Source: Actinostola sp. cb2023
Taxonomy: Eukaryota; Cnidaria; Anthozoa; Actiniaria; Actinostolidae
Length of the DNA stretch: 64,000 nt
Direction: 5' to 3'
NCBI GenBank assembly: GCA_033675265.1
Contig: JAUJYZ010000416.1
Span: 232,501-296,500 of the forward strand
Every line of letters starts with the position of its first letter. Position 1 is the first letter of the stretch. A program made the position numbers and the translations under genes. Shown piece by piece: positions 32,372-45,308 of the stretch. The notes under the pieces were generated by a model that saw only the letters and a list, made by a program, of their open reading frames with translations, was not told the origin of the DNA and did no database searches.

Positions 32372-33507
32372 AGGGGCACTGTCACGACGCGCGCATGCGT
32401 CAATTTTAATGATATTCAGAGATTTTAATGATATGCAGAAGTCAACGAACTCGTCTGTTTACGAAGAGAATCGCGCTAGTAAATTTCAATGTTGTGTTTT
32501 GAAAGTGTTTTACGATCAAGTTTTCGCAGAGTGCTTCCAAGTTATTCAGAATATACAACCTTTACAGCGTGTGACCTAAATATTTCATGAAATAAGTACT
32601 TATTATGGCGACTTCTGATGAAGGAACGTCGATAAATAGCAGACAATCCGAGGTGACAACTCAGGTCTCAGATGAAGTTATTCACATTTCACATCGCTAA
32701 AAACCAAGTCCGTATTACTTCTTTGCTTCAAAAAAGACTAACGAAGATGTACATGTCACTACTGTATCAGGTACTCGTGTTTTCTTAAATTGTAAGAGTA
32801 CAAAAGAGTGCAAAAAGAACTGCACAATATAATTCCCGTGTGAAAAGTATGAAGGTCAATCTCAACTGAGTTATCTTTGTTGTTGTGTCACTACTTCTAA
32901 ACCTCACGCAGAAATAAAAACTCATACAATGTGACAGTTGTTTGCAATAGCTTCAGTTCATATGAACTCGAAGGAATACATTATGATGTATACAACTGAG
33001 TTCTTTTTGAGAACATAATAATTCGAGTGAATATAAGTCAATGAACTCGTTGTCAAACATTGTTGTTGTCATTCGGAATATTTTCCTACCTCCTTTGGTA
33101 CTCCAGAGCTGTTAAAGAGAAGTATAGCGAACTCAGAATCTGTAGTATAACCGTATTCTATCTTTCCAGTAAACCAAAACTTATAAATCTGTCGCCTGAA
33201 TACATTCGTTGTCAACCACTACTTCCCGGCGGCCGCCATGAGAAGCCATCGCCATCGCTCTCGCCGATTAAATAAAAAGCGTATCAAATTGGACTTCAAA
33301 CCAAAAATAACTACCTCCAAATACGAAACAACAATCAGTCTAAGTACTGAATAAGTATAATCTTCTAGAGTGCAAGGATCACAATGATATCATTCGATAT
33401 ATTAACACACTGAATTTGAATTTTCCTCGGGTCTCTTGAAAGCGTTGGTCAACGATTTCAAGATTGAAGCCAAGATTCGCGCATGCGCGTGTCGTGACAG
33501 TGCCCCT
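32372..33507. mobile_element. TTAA-flanked DNA element, 1136 bp
   Basis: Termini AGGGGCACTGTCACGAC and GTCGTGACAGTGCCCCT are inverted, continue into CGCGCATGCG, and are flanked by TTAA on both sides (32368-32371 and 33508-33511). Removing the element plus one TTAA restores the PLE frame. TTAA targets are typical of the piggyBac and some Kolobok groups. The interior has weak coding traces (an ATG frame at 32605 and an ORF at 33060-33275) but no transposase. Confidence 0.85.
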
Positions 33508-33587
33508 TTAAACAATCAAGTATATTATTATTATAATGATTATATTTTCACGAATCCTGCAATCTGATTGGCTAACGTACTCACTAG

Positions 33588-33781
33588 AGTCGTTTGTGTA
33601 TGAATGGGAAGTAGTGACGGTACGGTTCGTGCCATGCGGTGACGGTACCGTGCAGTGTCTAAGCATTCTGATTGGTTAAGCAATGATTTTGCGCGCTGTG
33701 ATTGGTTGAATAGATATCTTCGATTCCGTACCGTGACCATAGCTCCGTGCCGTAGGTTTACCCACTCATACGAAAACGACT
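33588..33781 (+). mobile_element. Short MITE, copy 1
   Basis: Ends AGTCGTTTGTGTATGAATGG and CCCACTCATACGAAAACGAC are inverted repeats. The interior carries GGTACCGT palindromes and two inverted CCAAT boxes (GATTGGTT, GATTGGTTG). Related copies are at 33843-34029 and 58340-58501. Confidence 0.75.
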
Positions 33782-33842
33782 CTTTTGTCTCATTTGATTG
33801 AAATATCGAACTGGTAGTCTAATTGTTAAATTGTCATATAGT

Positions 33843-34029
33843 ATTTTTTGTACGAGTAGGAAGTAGTTACGGTGCGGTTCGTGTTCAGCGGTGATCGCGC
33901 CGTGTCCATGCATTTTGATTGGTTCATCAATGATTCTGCGCGCGCTGCATTGGTTGAATAAATGTCTTCGATTCCATACCGTGACCATAACTCCGTGTCA
34001 GTAGGTGTTTTTCTACTTATACGAATTCG
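33843..34029 (+). mobile_element. Short MITE, copy 2
   Basis: Same orientation and same internal order as copy 1 (GTTCGTG, GATTGGTT, TTGGTTGAATA, TTCGATTCC, CCGTGACCATA), with more diverged ends. It lies about 60 bp from copy 1, so a local tandem duplication is possible. Confidence 0.65.
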
Positions 34030-34156
34030 AAATAACTTTAATATTTGTAAAGAAAATAGGAAAATGAGGATTTTCAGCCTTGTTTCCATGTATTCTGTAT
34101 ATGTTTTTTTTAACTTTGAAGTGGTTTCATTTAAACAGACTGGCTTCTGGTACTTA

Positions 34157-36136
34157 ACCTGAGTTTCAGGCCCAAAGGGGGAGAGGAGGGGGAGAGGAGG
34201 ACTGGGGCGGGCGTAAGGGGAAAAGGTGGGCCTGATACCAATCCTACACAGTAGTTGTGTTGTTCGCCCATATTTTGGGCGAAATGCTGATTGGACGAAG
34301 AACAATGAAATGTAATAACCGGAAGTCGACATTGCAAATCTGATCCGTTCGGCTGTCGATGCAGCGATCTTGAATTTTCAAATTAGCTTGAAGTTTTTAT
34401 ATATTTTATTTCTCTCATCGAAGAAGAGTCATAATGTTTCTAAAGTCGAATGTGAGGGAGCTTTTTAAAAGCACGGACTTTAGAGTACTGATTCACAATC
34501 TCATGTTCGCGTCCCCTGACAGAATTGATACGCGACCGTTGGGAAACGAGACTGACATGTACACTATTGAAATTAATTCACTGAAAGGTTGTTTTGCATA
34601 AAATCTATTCAAAGCTAATTAGCCGAAAGCAGTGTTTATCTCTTGAGAAAAACTGAACAACACAATCTTGTCAATGATACCGACTCTCAAATCGGACGAC
34701 AAAGTTTTTCTAGATACGATATCGATCTTCCTTTGCTATTTAGTCTCCACATTTGAAACAAATAACTTTCCGCCTTCAACGTTTCTTTTTAGACAAACAT
34801 GACGTCCCGATACCTAGAAACGTCTGGCATTTCACTTGCAACGTAACATTCAAACTGTCACAACGATCGCAACAAACGTCGCCATTAAGAGGACATGTCT
34901 ACAAAAATCAAATATATTGTGGCAAGGCTCTTAAAATCGTTTTCGCTCTTCTTTTGAATATAGATAGGCCATTATTAGATAACAATTGCTGTGTAGTTTG
35001 TTTTCGAAAATATTATTTTATTTTCGAGATAATCGTCAGAGAAGAGTCCTGGTCGGAACCTCGCCCGGAAGACCCTAAAATGGGCAAAAGTTGCCAAACT
35101 TTACACAGCGCTCGTACGTAAAAGAAACCATCTATATCATAAATAAACTTTCCACTTGTAATATGACCCTTTCTTTTTCTCTGGTAATATTTTCACGCTT
35201 ATGGGGCCATTGGAAGATTTTTCGCAAGGGAAAATAGAATGTCGGTGTTTTCATATGCTAATTAACAACCTCAAAAGAAATAATTATTTGAGCATCGGCG
35301 GGTTGTCTGATTAAAATTATATTCACTCTAAGTACTATGGGAGAATAGATCTTTCCATATCTGGAAAGTATAGTTTGGGGAAAATAATTCGGGCTTCTTA
35401 AATATACGTTGAATTTGTCAGTGAATATATGCGAAAATCACGCTTCTTGGTAAATGCATGATCAACGATTTACTTTACGGCCAGATGTCTCATTGCCATA
35501 AAATTGACGCTAAGTACTAAGGAAGAAACGTTATTTCCATAAATGAGAAGTTTAGTGTGGTTAAATAAAGTTAAGCTATGTAGAAAGCTTTCGGGTTCCC
35601 TAGTTAATTATGCATAAAACATACTACTTGATGATTGCGTGACCGATTGTTCAACTTCACGGCCAGACTTCTGATTTCAATAAAATTCGTGCTAGAAACT
35701 ATCGAACAAGCATACTTACTATAACTACAACGTTTAGTTTGGGCCAATGAATACAGGTTAAAAAAAAGCGATTTAACCTGTTATTTAATATATGCATAAA
35801 GTACGCTACTTGAGGAATACCTGACCTAAGCCCTTTGACTGTCTGAACCACTTGTTGTTGTTGTGATTTTCGCATTTAGACAACAACAATAAACATTTAA
35901 ATATTACTAACCATTGTGTACGATGATGTTGAGAAACCACCAGAAATGTTTCCTGAAATGTGGCATTGTTTCACCTACTGAACGTATGACTGGTACATTT
36001 CCACAATTTCTTCATTCATTCGTATATCAAATAGTTCTAGATTTCTTCACATTTTGCAGTCACAGCTTCTTGAAATGTCGCTGAAATTGAAAATGCAGCT
36101 TTTTTTGGAAGGTTTGGTCGCGCGTACTGTGAATGT
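34157..36136 (+). repeat. Left arm of 9.2-kb inverted repeat
   Basis: It begins CCTGAGTTTCAGG followed by a G/A-rich tract and matches the reverse complement of 40797-43392 over most of its length. The best similarity runs from about 34900 to 36136, and the segment 34225-34900 is diverged. No transposase is recognised; an ORF at 34753-35121 is unassigned. Confidence 0.85.
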
Positions 36137-36907
36137 TGATGGTATGACAAAAGCATCCCTAGGGTGGGTCACACAGGATGGTGATTTTGTCATAAATGTT
36201 TAGGAGACAGTGACGTTCGTCAACTAAAGGAACAAGTAATGTCACAAATTTCGATACAAACCAATTTCGATACAAACCAATCATCCGATAATATACGACA
36301 CATAGACCCTATGCAAAAATGGCCGCTGCTAATTAGCATAATAGTTGAGCATTTATGTTTTAAGTAACAAAAAGGTTCACAATGATAGAAAATGACCCAA
36401 GAAAGTCCGTCTAGGAGTTTGAAGGTGAAATATTAAATTCCTGCGAAGCTATGAGTACTTTATAGTGTAAAAATATGAAAAGGAGGCTCTAAAAGCCTCG
36501 GTTGATAAACACATTCAAAACTCTCTGTTTTTGATCCGTAATAACTTCTTGAATATTAGGTCTATAAACAACCTAACTTTCCAATTTTGCGTATTTTGAA
36601 GTACTCTTTCCGATGGCTGAAGCCATTTGTACTGTGAAGGTTTTAGTTTGTCTATTTTAAAGGCGCGGAGTTATGCATACGATATATGCGATCTTGTGAA
36701 AGATAACCAAATATCAAGATTCTCCATAAAAATGCTGCAAGAAATATGTACATCGTTTGGACTCGACATATCACAAATTCAGATTCGACGAAAGAAGCCA
36801 TACACGGACCTACTGACAAAACTGGTGAATGATTGAGAATGTCAGAGAAGTTAACTTCCATCCTGTGTGACCTACCCTAGGGATGCTTTTGTCATACCAT
36901 CAATTCC
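36137..36907 (+). mobile_element. TIR element inserted at the inner edge of the left arm
   Basis: TGATGGTATGACAAAAGCAT at the left and its reverse complement at the right continue through CCCTAGGGT and GTCACACAGGATGG. The opposite arm has GAATGTACGGCGGG uninterrupted, giving the empty site. The element is about 770 bp and carries a small coding remnant at 36655-36836. Confidence 0.8.
36655..36836 (+). pseudogene. SAP-like C-terminal domain remnant
   Basis: In frame to a stop it reads DICDLVKDNQISRFSIKMLQ, then EICTSFGLDISQIQIRRKKP and YTDLLTKLVND. The pattern (LxxxCxxxGL...RKxPYxxxLxxLV) resembles SAP-like helix-extended-helix domains found at the C-terminus of several invertebrate transposon-encoded proteins. 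It is probably the tail of this element's lost transposase ORF. Confidence 0.4.
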
Positions 36908-39900
36908 ACGGCGGGCCCGCGCGCTTCGTAAAACAGCACGTTCGAGTGTAACCAGCCGCCATATTGGACGGGCGCATATTTTGGGAGTCTGGGAACGAAT
37001 TTCACGAGTGCAAAACGACTTCTCTTTCGGCGCCTCGTATGTCGATCGTGTTATTCCGAATAACAATCGGAAGACAGGAAGAGACGAAGCCTTCCTTGAT
37101 GTCCATTTTGGTACCAAACTCGAAGGGTAAATATTGAAAAGCGATTTTATATGATTGTCGTTTTCTCCTGGTTTTTGAAAAACTGAAGATTTTGATTTGA
37201 AGGGCATATTTTGACCCTTGGTAAATTTTCGCCGTGTTAATTATTTTGTAAATGAAATAAACACATTTTGAATCCTCAATAGTTGTTTGAAATTGTTATC
37301 GTTTTAGTTTTTTGAATTTAGTTTTTGATTTTCTGTCATGAGCGGTTGTTTTTGGTCAATTTTCACTACTTTAACTGTAAGTTTCAACGCTGCCGCGTTT
37401 ACAAGTCACCACATTACGAAGAGATAAGTAGTCATCGCTAATCAAAAACACTGTAATGGAAAAGTCTATTAGGCAAGAAGTAGAAAACTAAGTAAACAAA
37501 AAGAGTTAGAAAGCAAATAATGGTAAATGAGGGAGATCCTTCATCTTTTTTGTGTGGAAGATGCATAAAAGAGCTAGTTATAGGTCTCATGTGCTGTTGG
37601 TTGTGACATCCGAAATCAGCTTAGTAATTTAATTTAATTTCTGTAACTTTACTTTAGCCATGCAGTTTAGGCCATGTTGTACCCCGAACCACACCGAGGA
37701 AATGAATGTGTATTGATAAGGGTTATAATACTGATGAAAAACCTAAGCTTATCTTGTAAAGTAAAACAGTATACATGCATGTACTGTGTACAATTAAAAA
37801 TTGAACTGTACTGAACAATGAATGTGTATATTCGATGTAAGTTTACTAGTATGTACCATATATATATGCCTGTGACAAATTATATTTTTATTGACATAAA
37901 AGTAATTATATTATATTGTCATTGCATGTATATAAATGAGATATTCAAAAATACAAATATGGTAGTCTGAAAACTTGATATGCTATAAACAGGCTGACAT
38001 GACATAACTATTGTTTCACAGTGAAACTCTCTTCACCCCATGAACACTTCTACTGCATGTGAGACCAATACTTAGCCTGATTTAGAACTAATAAATATTG
38101 TTTCAAATAATTCCACAGTAAAGTAAGGTAAAGTTTGATCTATTGGTGTCGACCAATTATTGGTTACAATTGCAACTGCAGAAATATCAAATCAACTAGT
38201 ATAAGTGTGACAAGTTTTCATCTAAATAATGGTGACAGTAACTAACAGATAAGTTATCTGATTAAGTATATTTATTTATGTACTCCATTTATGCTGTTAT
38301 AATAATTAAATATAATTAATCCATATAAAATACCATGTGTACTATTTGCATAATATTTGCAGTTTAAATATAACAATAATTGTTATTTTGTTATTATACC
38401 AATCATTACAGTAGTCTGTGGATTTACAATAGGACACAAAGTCCCCAAACTTAAGAGTACAAACACTTATTCCATGCAACATAAATATAATAGTATTATT
38501 AGTACTAAATACTGATATTTATATCCTCGTTTAATTAGTGCTATTTAGTACAAAATGTTGCATGCATATAGTGTTTGTACTCTATTATTATAAATAAATA
38601 AATAAAATAAATACTGTCCATGTCTTGTTTTAGGATTGTGTATTCTATAAAATTACTCATATGATAACACTATTTGAGGCCATTTTCAAATATTCTGATT
38701 ATACCAGTTGGTCATTTTACCTTTCCCAATATTTATTTACCTTTTAATCAGTACTGATTAGCAATTCATATAACTTGTTCAGTTGACTGTAAGCTAGAGT
38801 GTTAGTCCACAGACAGTGACATCAAATTCAAGATTCATTGCAGACATGCATGACGGCAACTTACAGTTACAGTCTATACAATAGCATTGACTTAAAATAT
38901 ACATGACTGGGGTAAAAGAAGTATATTATAGGAGTGTACGTGACACAAGCAAAGTATGACTAACTTATAATGATAAGTCTATTGTTGCATACTATATGTT
39001 TCAGGTTGAAATGGAAGTATTCAAATACTATGGTAGTAACACTTGCTTGCATCACAATGAGCCCTACACATAATGAAACTTGTCGTCACACTCTGAAATG
39101 TATTTAACTTTATTGAAAGTTGAGAATGTTTGTACATGTAAGTGCAGATGAATCACCTGAACTCAGAATTTGAACACCATAAACAAAGACTGAAGGGTAC
39201 TGTAGTACCCAATAATTGTATTATACTTATTATTGTACTATTGCGTTCATTCCATCTGTGTGCATGTACATGTACCAAGTGTTTCCTCCCTAAAATGAGA
39301 CATTGCCATACTACTCTTCTACTCATTCCAACAATAAATGCCTAACTAGGCTACCTAACAGCAGTGAATGCTGACGGTGAATGCAATGTTAGTAGTTGTG
39401 GATAAGCGTTGGTGCCGGAGAGCTTAGACTACTGTAGTTATGAAATGTTTTGTTTTATGCCAAGTGACAAGTATGAAAATTATTAGGCGAGTCTACCTTT
39501 CTTTGTTTTGAATAGTATTTGTCTATTTGAAAAACTGGATAGCTTATGAATAACTAATGTATTACTTATAATTGAGATTTCAATGCGAATATTCACACTT
39601 GAAACTGACACACGGTCAGCCGGCACTAATCGGCTTACGAGTCAGGATATACCGGCTAAAGAAACATACACATGTACAAATTAATTAGGGACACAGATTT
39701 TGGGCACGACATTTACCGATCAGAAACGCGAAAGCTTGAAAACAACTCGCTTCAGCTATAGCGTATGTGGGAGTTGGCGCGAAAAGCATGATGGTTCTTG
39801 AGAATTGCATGATGGTTCTTGAGAATTGCATGATGGTTATTGGAAACTGCATGCCGGGTAAAAATCGAGATTTTTTCTGCCTATGTGAATGAATTAGAAT

Positions 39901-40796
39901 TGCTTCCTTGCTCGCTCGCTCAGGATCGCTCGCTGCGTCAGCAATTAGGGCATTATTGTCTGTGCCTGCTAATCTTATAATTTTAATTTTAACCACCACC
40001 ACTATTTAATAATAGTCAAGAACATAATGTTGAATGTTGTTGAAAACAACAAACAATAACATATATAACATCACATGTACCGTCACTCAGTTGCAGACAT
40101 AGACTAATAATTTTTACTGAATTAATAAATTAATAAATGATTTTAAAATTATATAAGCTTTCAAAGATCATACAAGTTTGTACACTCAAGTTCTTGACGT
40201 TAAGGACCTACAATACAGTACCTAAAAGAAAAACAATACATAAAATTGTAGTTAAAACAATTACTCATGTCGTTGCATGAACTATAGAGATAAACAATGG
40301 TATTGTTACTGTACAGCACTTATATATGTAGTGTCATTTCATTTGCTAGATTTACCGTGAAGAGCAAAATAATATTTAACGATGAGTTAAATCTTACAAC
40401 ATGAAACCCCTAAAATTACTGTAGGGCATAAAGAAAGAGGAGTTATTTCAGAGAAACTTACCGTGTAATAAATCGAGTGTTCTTCATGCAATCATGGAAG
40501 TACCGAAGTATATTTCACGATCGAATAGCAGAAGTCTGTTGCTTTTTCCTTAACAAAATACACCATAGAGGCCTATTTCTTTCCCAACCATATCCAACAA
40601 CAAACTCAATTAACTGTTTCACCATTCTTCACCAAAGAAGTATTTTACTCGTTCATTTTCCCGTCAATTTCGCTGAACAAATTGGTCTAAGACCTCACCG
40701 CATGTTTATACACGACGCCATTTTGTTTACATTTATGCGCTAAACCGCTGGCCAATTTGTCTGGCGAACGTGACGTTTTTTCGAGGGTCTGGGCCC
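36908..40796. other. Spacer of the 9.2-kb inverted repeat, no gene recognised
   Basis: The edges are GC-rich (GGCGGGCCCGCGCGC near 36910), and the rest is strongly AT-rich with many short A/T runs. ORFs at 36867, 39142, 39685 (-) and 40477 have no recognisable domain. A roughly 23-bp unit (GCATGATGGTTCTTGAGAAT) repeats three times at 39785-39850. Confidence 0.6.
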
Positions 40797-43392
40797 GCCG
40801 TACATTCACAGTACGCGCGACCAAACCTTCCAAAAAAGCTGCATTTTCAATTTCAGCGACATTTCAAGAAGCTGTGACTGCAAAATGTGAAGAAATCTAG
40901 AACTATTTGATATACGAATGAATGAAGAAATTGTGGAAATGTACCAGTCATACGTTCAGTAGGTGAAACAATGCCACATTTCAGGAAACATTTCTGGTGG
41001 TTTCTCAACATCATCGTACACAGTGGTTAGTAATATTTAAATGTTTATTGTTGTTGTCTATATGCGAAAATCACAACAACAACAAGTGGTTCAGACAGTC
41101 AAAGGGCTTAGGTCAGGTATTCCTCAAGTAGCGTACTTTATGCATATATTAAGGTATCAGGGTACCCCAAAAAACCTTTCAAACCACCGGTTTTGATTTT
41201 TTTGGACAATCAAATCTAATTGAATATTATTTATCATCTCCAAAAAACAGAATCTAAAAATATATTTTTCCTAAAAAGTTAGAATCAAAAAACGGATTTT
41301 GGTTTCATTTGATGTAAAAAGATGTTTACATGCAAGCTGTCAACAGTACTCACGCAACAGACTTTCCACAAAGATTCAGATGCGAAGACAGTATCCAAAA
41401 ATCGTAACTGCTCACTCAAAATATCCTTGAATAACGATGCCAAACCACTCACGGTCAAAATGCTCGTATTTTCCGCCAGCAGTAACTTGGTTTTCCTGCC
41501 ACGTTGTGTTACGTACTGTAAGGCGATCTTCTTTTGAATGCCATTCATATGTCATCAGGTATTGGATCACATATTTGTAGTGGATTATGGACGCTTGTGT
41601 AAACAAAGGCGCGACTTGACTTGAAAACTCTTTTGCCTTTATTTCGGAAACAAAATAGCCATGAATCAAGCGCACATTTTGAGTTCCGGGTCAAAGGGAT
41701 TTTATCCGATTTAGCTGAAATTTGGTAGACACTTTGTCAAATAAATATTCTTCAAAAAATGTCTCAGAATTTTAATATTCAATTTCCTTCAAAAGTTATA
41801 ACTTGTTTTGTAAAGTGTTTTCCAGTTTTGCAGAGCTCGAAGTTTAGGACCGTATAAAAACGCAACGGGTTAATTTATCGATAAACGGAGACACATTTTT
41901 TGTAAGCTATATCTCATGAGCTTATAAAGGTATTAGTCGAGGATTTCCGATAAATTTCGGCTGTATGGGACCTCGGCGATGATAGTGTTGTGAAAATCTG
42001 AACTTTTTTACCTATTTCAAATATACTGTTTTTGTTCTAAAAACTAATTGTTTTATTGAATTCTGCATTTATTCAGCTTTCAGAAAATGTATACTTTATA
42101 GAGGTTTTAACGTAATGAGTACGCGCTAGAGCGTGTTGCGTGCATGATGGTCGTTTGGGGTACCCTGATACCTTAAATAACAGGTTAAATCGCTTTTTTT
42201 TAACCTGTATTCATTGGCCCAAACTAAACGTTGTAGTTATAGTAAGTATGTTTGTTCGATAGTTTCTAGCATGAATTTTATTGAAATCAGAAGTCTGGCC
42301 GTGAAGTTGAACAATCGGTCACGCAATCATCAAGTAGTATGTTTTATGCATAATTAACTAGGGAACCCGAAAGCTTTCTACAGAGCTTAACTTTATTTAA
42401 CCACACTAAACTTCTCATTTATGGAAATAACGTTTCTTCCTTAGTACTTAGCGTCAATTTTATGGCAATGAGACATCTGGCCGTAAAGTAAATCGTTGAT
42501 CATGCATTTACCAAGAAGCGTGATTTTCGCAATTATTCACTGACAAATTCAACGTATATTTAAGAAGCCCGAATTATTTTCCCCAAACTATACTTTCCAG
42601 ATATGGAAAGATTATTCTCCCTTAGTACTTAGAGTGAATATAATTTTAATCAGACAACCCGCCGATGCTCAAATAATTATTTCTTTTGAGGTTGTTAATT
42701 AGCATATGAAAACACCGACATTCTATATTCCCTTGCGAAAAATCTTTCAATGGTCCAATAAGCGTGAAAATATTACCAGAGAACAAGGAAGGGTCATATT
42801 ACAAGTGGAAAGTTTATTTATGATATAGATGGTTTCCTTTACGTACGAGCGCTGTGTAAAGTTTGGCAACTTTTGCCCATTTTAGGGTCTTCCGGGCGAG
42901 GTTCCGGCCAGGACTTTTCTCTGACGATTATCTCGAAAATAAAATAATATTTTCGAAAACAAACTACACAGCAATTGTTATCTAATAATGGCCTATCTAT
43001 ATTCAAAAGAAGAGTGAAAACGATTTTAAGAGCCTTGCCATGATATAGCCATTTTGTTTGATATTTCTACGGATTGACTCTTAAACGCTCAACCTGAATC
43101 TGTATTTTTGTTTCGATCGAAATTGAATCTTTCAAATCCAGTACAGTGTAGGGATACGTGATGTACATATCTTGTATTCATCAAGTTTTGACAGCTGTGA
43201 CACGTCAATTTTCAAACCGGTTCAAACCGGAAGAAATTGTGATTGGCTAATATTGTGGGGGAACTTCACGAAGGTCATAAGGAGCGGAACAGGTTCTATA
43301 TAGCATTGGTGTCAGGCTCACCTTTTCCCTTTTCCCCTTCCCTTTCCTTTCCCCTCCTCCTCTCCCTCCCCTTTGAGCCTGAAACTCAGGTT
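40797..43392 (-). repeat. Right arm of 9.2-kb inverted repeat
   Basis: Reverse complement of the left arm, ending CCTGAAACTCAGG at 43381-43393. It is longer than the left arm because of the TTAA-flanked insertion at 41153-42172. Confidence 0.85.
41153..42172. mobile_element. TTAA-flanked element inserted in right arm, 1020 bp
   Basis: Termini GGTATCAGGGTACCCC and GGGGTACCCTGATACC are perfect inverted repeats flanked by TTAA at 41149-41152 and 42173-42176. The other arm has a single TTAA at the same place (ATATTTAAATAACAGG in complement), so the empty site is preserved in the window. Only short ORFs are present; it is non-autonomous. Confidence 0.88.
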
Positions 43393-43526
43393 ATCTGGCA
43401 CTAAACTATTTACTTAATTTAGGGATTAATTGTTTTAAATATAGAAATGTATTAGTGATGGCGTTAGTAAATGCAAATATGCAACTATTTATTTTAGAAT
43501 TAAATACTCTAACAATTTGTCTTTAG

Positions 43527-43755
43527 GAAATACAGCAACTCCGACAGATTTTGAAATCCACCTCTTACCGTCTTTTAAACCTGCAATAGATTTACGAATT
43601 GAAAGGATGACAACTTTTACATTGTGTCTGTGGACAAAGGTCAACGATATTGGCATCTATGTCAATCTAACTTCTTGGAAGAGACAATTACCAGAAACTG
43701 AAATAAGTATGGATATCTCAGAATATGTCGTGGTAAAAGCAATGTCTGTGTTAAT
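43527..43755 (+). CDS. Exon: pentraxin/LamG-like domain, first segment
   Basis: A phase 1-2 exon of 229 bp (acceptor TCTTTAG, donor GTAAGT). It encodes a beta-rich segment with RIERMTTFTLCLWTKVN, matching the start of pentraxin/LamG folds (LTxFTLCxWxK) and including the first pentraxin Cys. Confidence 0.82.
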
Positions 43756-44257
43756 GTAAGTAAACAAATGGATTATTGTAGACGACTGTGGAAAATGTTG
43801 AAATTTGTTGCTTTGTATATATCCAAACATGCATACCGGCATGCATAACACATACCGTACATTGAAAAGCTGGCATTGCGATTGACTTTGAATGACCTAA
43901 ACATTTTGCCATAGTTCAGCATGAAAACCCAGGGTGTCTCCCTACTATTCCCTGGGTTTCCGAGGATGTGTGCGAACTAAAGAGGGTTGTGCAATTCTAT
44001 CGGTAATTGACGCTTGACAAGACAGACAAATATTAATTCAAATCAAACCAAGACTTTAATATATAGACCAGGACATTGTGGCGTTGACAGCTTTGCACCT
44101 GGCCAGTCAATTGAACGTTATCATGTCAATATATACATTTGCGATGTAACGATTTTCAGATGACATGGGTTGGGAAATCATTTTGGCGTAGTATGTTGTG
44201 ATGAATAATACTCATCTGGCCGGCGCATTTCCTGTTACACTGAACTCAGCAAAATAA

Positions 44258-44317
44258 CAAGAAGAAGAAGAAGAAGAAGAAGAAGAAGAAGAAGAAGAAG
44301 AAGAAGAAGAAGAAGAA
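44258..44317 (+). repeat. (AGA)n microsatellite
   Basis: About twenty units, in the intron between pentraxin exons. Confidence 0.95.
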
Positions 44318-44371
44318 TATATAATTAAATAATAATAATTTTTAATGATAAAATCAATCATATATTACAAT

Positions 44372-44475
44372 ATAAATAATTATAATAATAATTATAATTA
44401 TAATTATTATAATTATAATAATTATAATAATTATAATAATTATAATAATTATAATTATAATAGTTATAATAAATA
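44372..44475 (+). repeat. (AATTATAAT)-type AT array
   Basis: Alternating TAATTATAATAAT units, partly palindromic, ending about 50 bp before the next exon acceptor. Confidence 0.9.
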
Positions 44476-44524
44476 CAAATAGATGATTAGGACAGCCTTT
44501 TTGAAATATTTTTATATTTTTAAG

Positions 44525-44664
44525 TGACTTTGACAACGTTCAGTTGTTAAAGTTTTGGCATTTCTACTGCATCGTGGTGTCGATGGAAAACCAACACGTT
44601 ACGCTTTACGTGGATGGAAAAAGGATCGTGTCTAAAAAATCAAGAGGTCTTGATGATTTGCAAG
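44525..44664 (+). CDS. Exon: pentraxin-like domain, central segment
   Basis: A phase 2-1 exon of 140 bp. FWHFYCIVVSMENQHVTLYV followed by DGKR is the conserved W-x-H-x-C...LYxDG core of pentraxins, including the second Cys of the conserved disulfide. Confidence 0.88.
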
Positions 44665-45180
44665 GTATAAGTAAATTTGTTTCGATCGAACACGGATCAA
44701 AGATGCTCGCTATTGTCCTGTGCAAATTTCGTGTAAATTGTGTGCGAATTTCGTGTAATCGGGTAATTTATATTTACATGGATTTGTACAACTACATACA
44801 TGCAATTTGGACATAATGTACACTGGGTGTTTTTATGGGTATGTTATAGAGGCAATATAGAGTGATTCCAATAAACTTGGGCATTACTAACTACACCATT
44901 ACACACTATTTCGACACTGTTAGACACTCACTCTTTTGTTTTCTTTTGTTCCTTTGCTTCTAATAAACACTGACAGCTAATTAGTAGTGCCCAGGCTTAT
45001 TGAAATCACTCTATGATCCATGACCCCATGACGAGTACGTACCATTGTAAATTTATGTCACTGCGTTTTTACAAGTTATTTTCATCAACAGTACATCATT
45101 TCCCACTATAAATATATATAGTGGGAAATATGTATTATAACATAGTTCATATTATCGAGCGATCAAATTCATTAGCGCGA

Positions 45181-45209
45181 GCGTGCATCCATAACTCGAT
45201 GGTGCACGC
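45181..45209 (+). repeat. Left direct repeat / putative recombinase site
   Basis: A 29-bp site with GCGTGC and GCACGC as inverted arms around a core containing ATCCATAACTCGAT. It is nearly identical to 47581-47610 and an inverted copy is at 47462-47487. Its position at the outer edge of the recombinase element fits a strand-exchange site. Confidence 0.6.
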
Positions 45210-45308
45210 CCGTGCTCCATCAAATGACGTGTGCAAATGTTGTCGCCACACGACGAAGAATTTTTTTTTTTCTCAAGTGCGAATCTCTGTCGGTATTTAA
45301 TTACGAAA

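Noticed and set aside
45096..45128. Palindrome at CCCACTATAAATATATATAG as left end of the Crypton element
   Set aside because: It has no counterpart at the right end, while the 29-bp direct repeats do.
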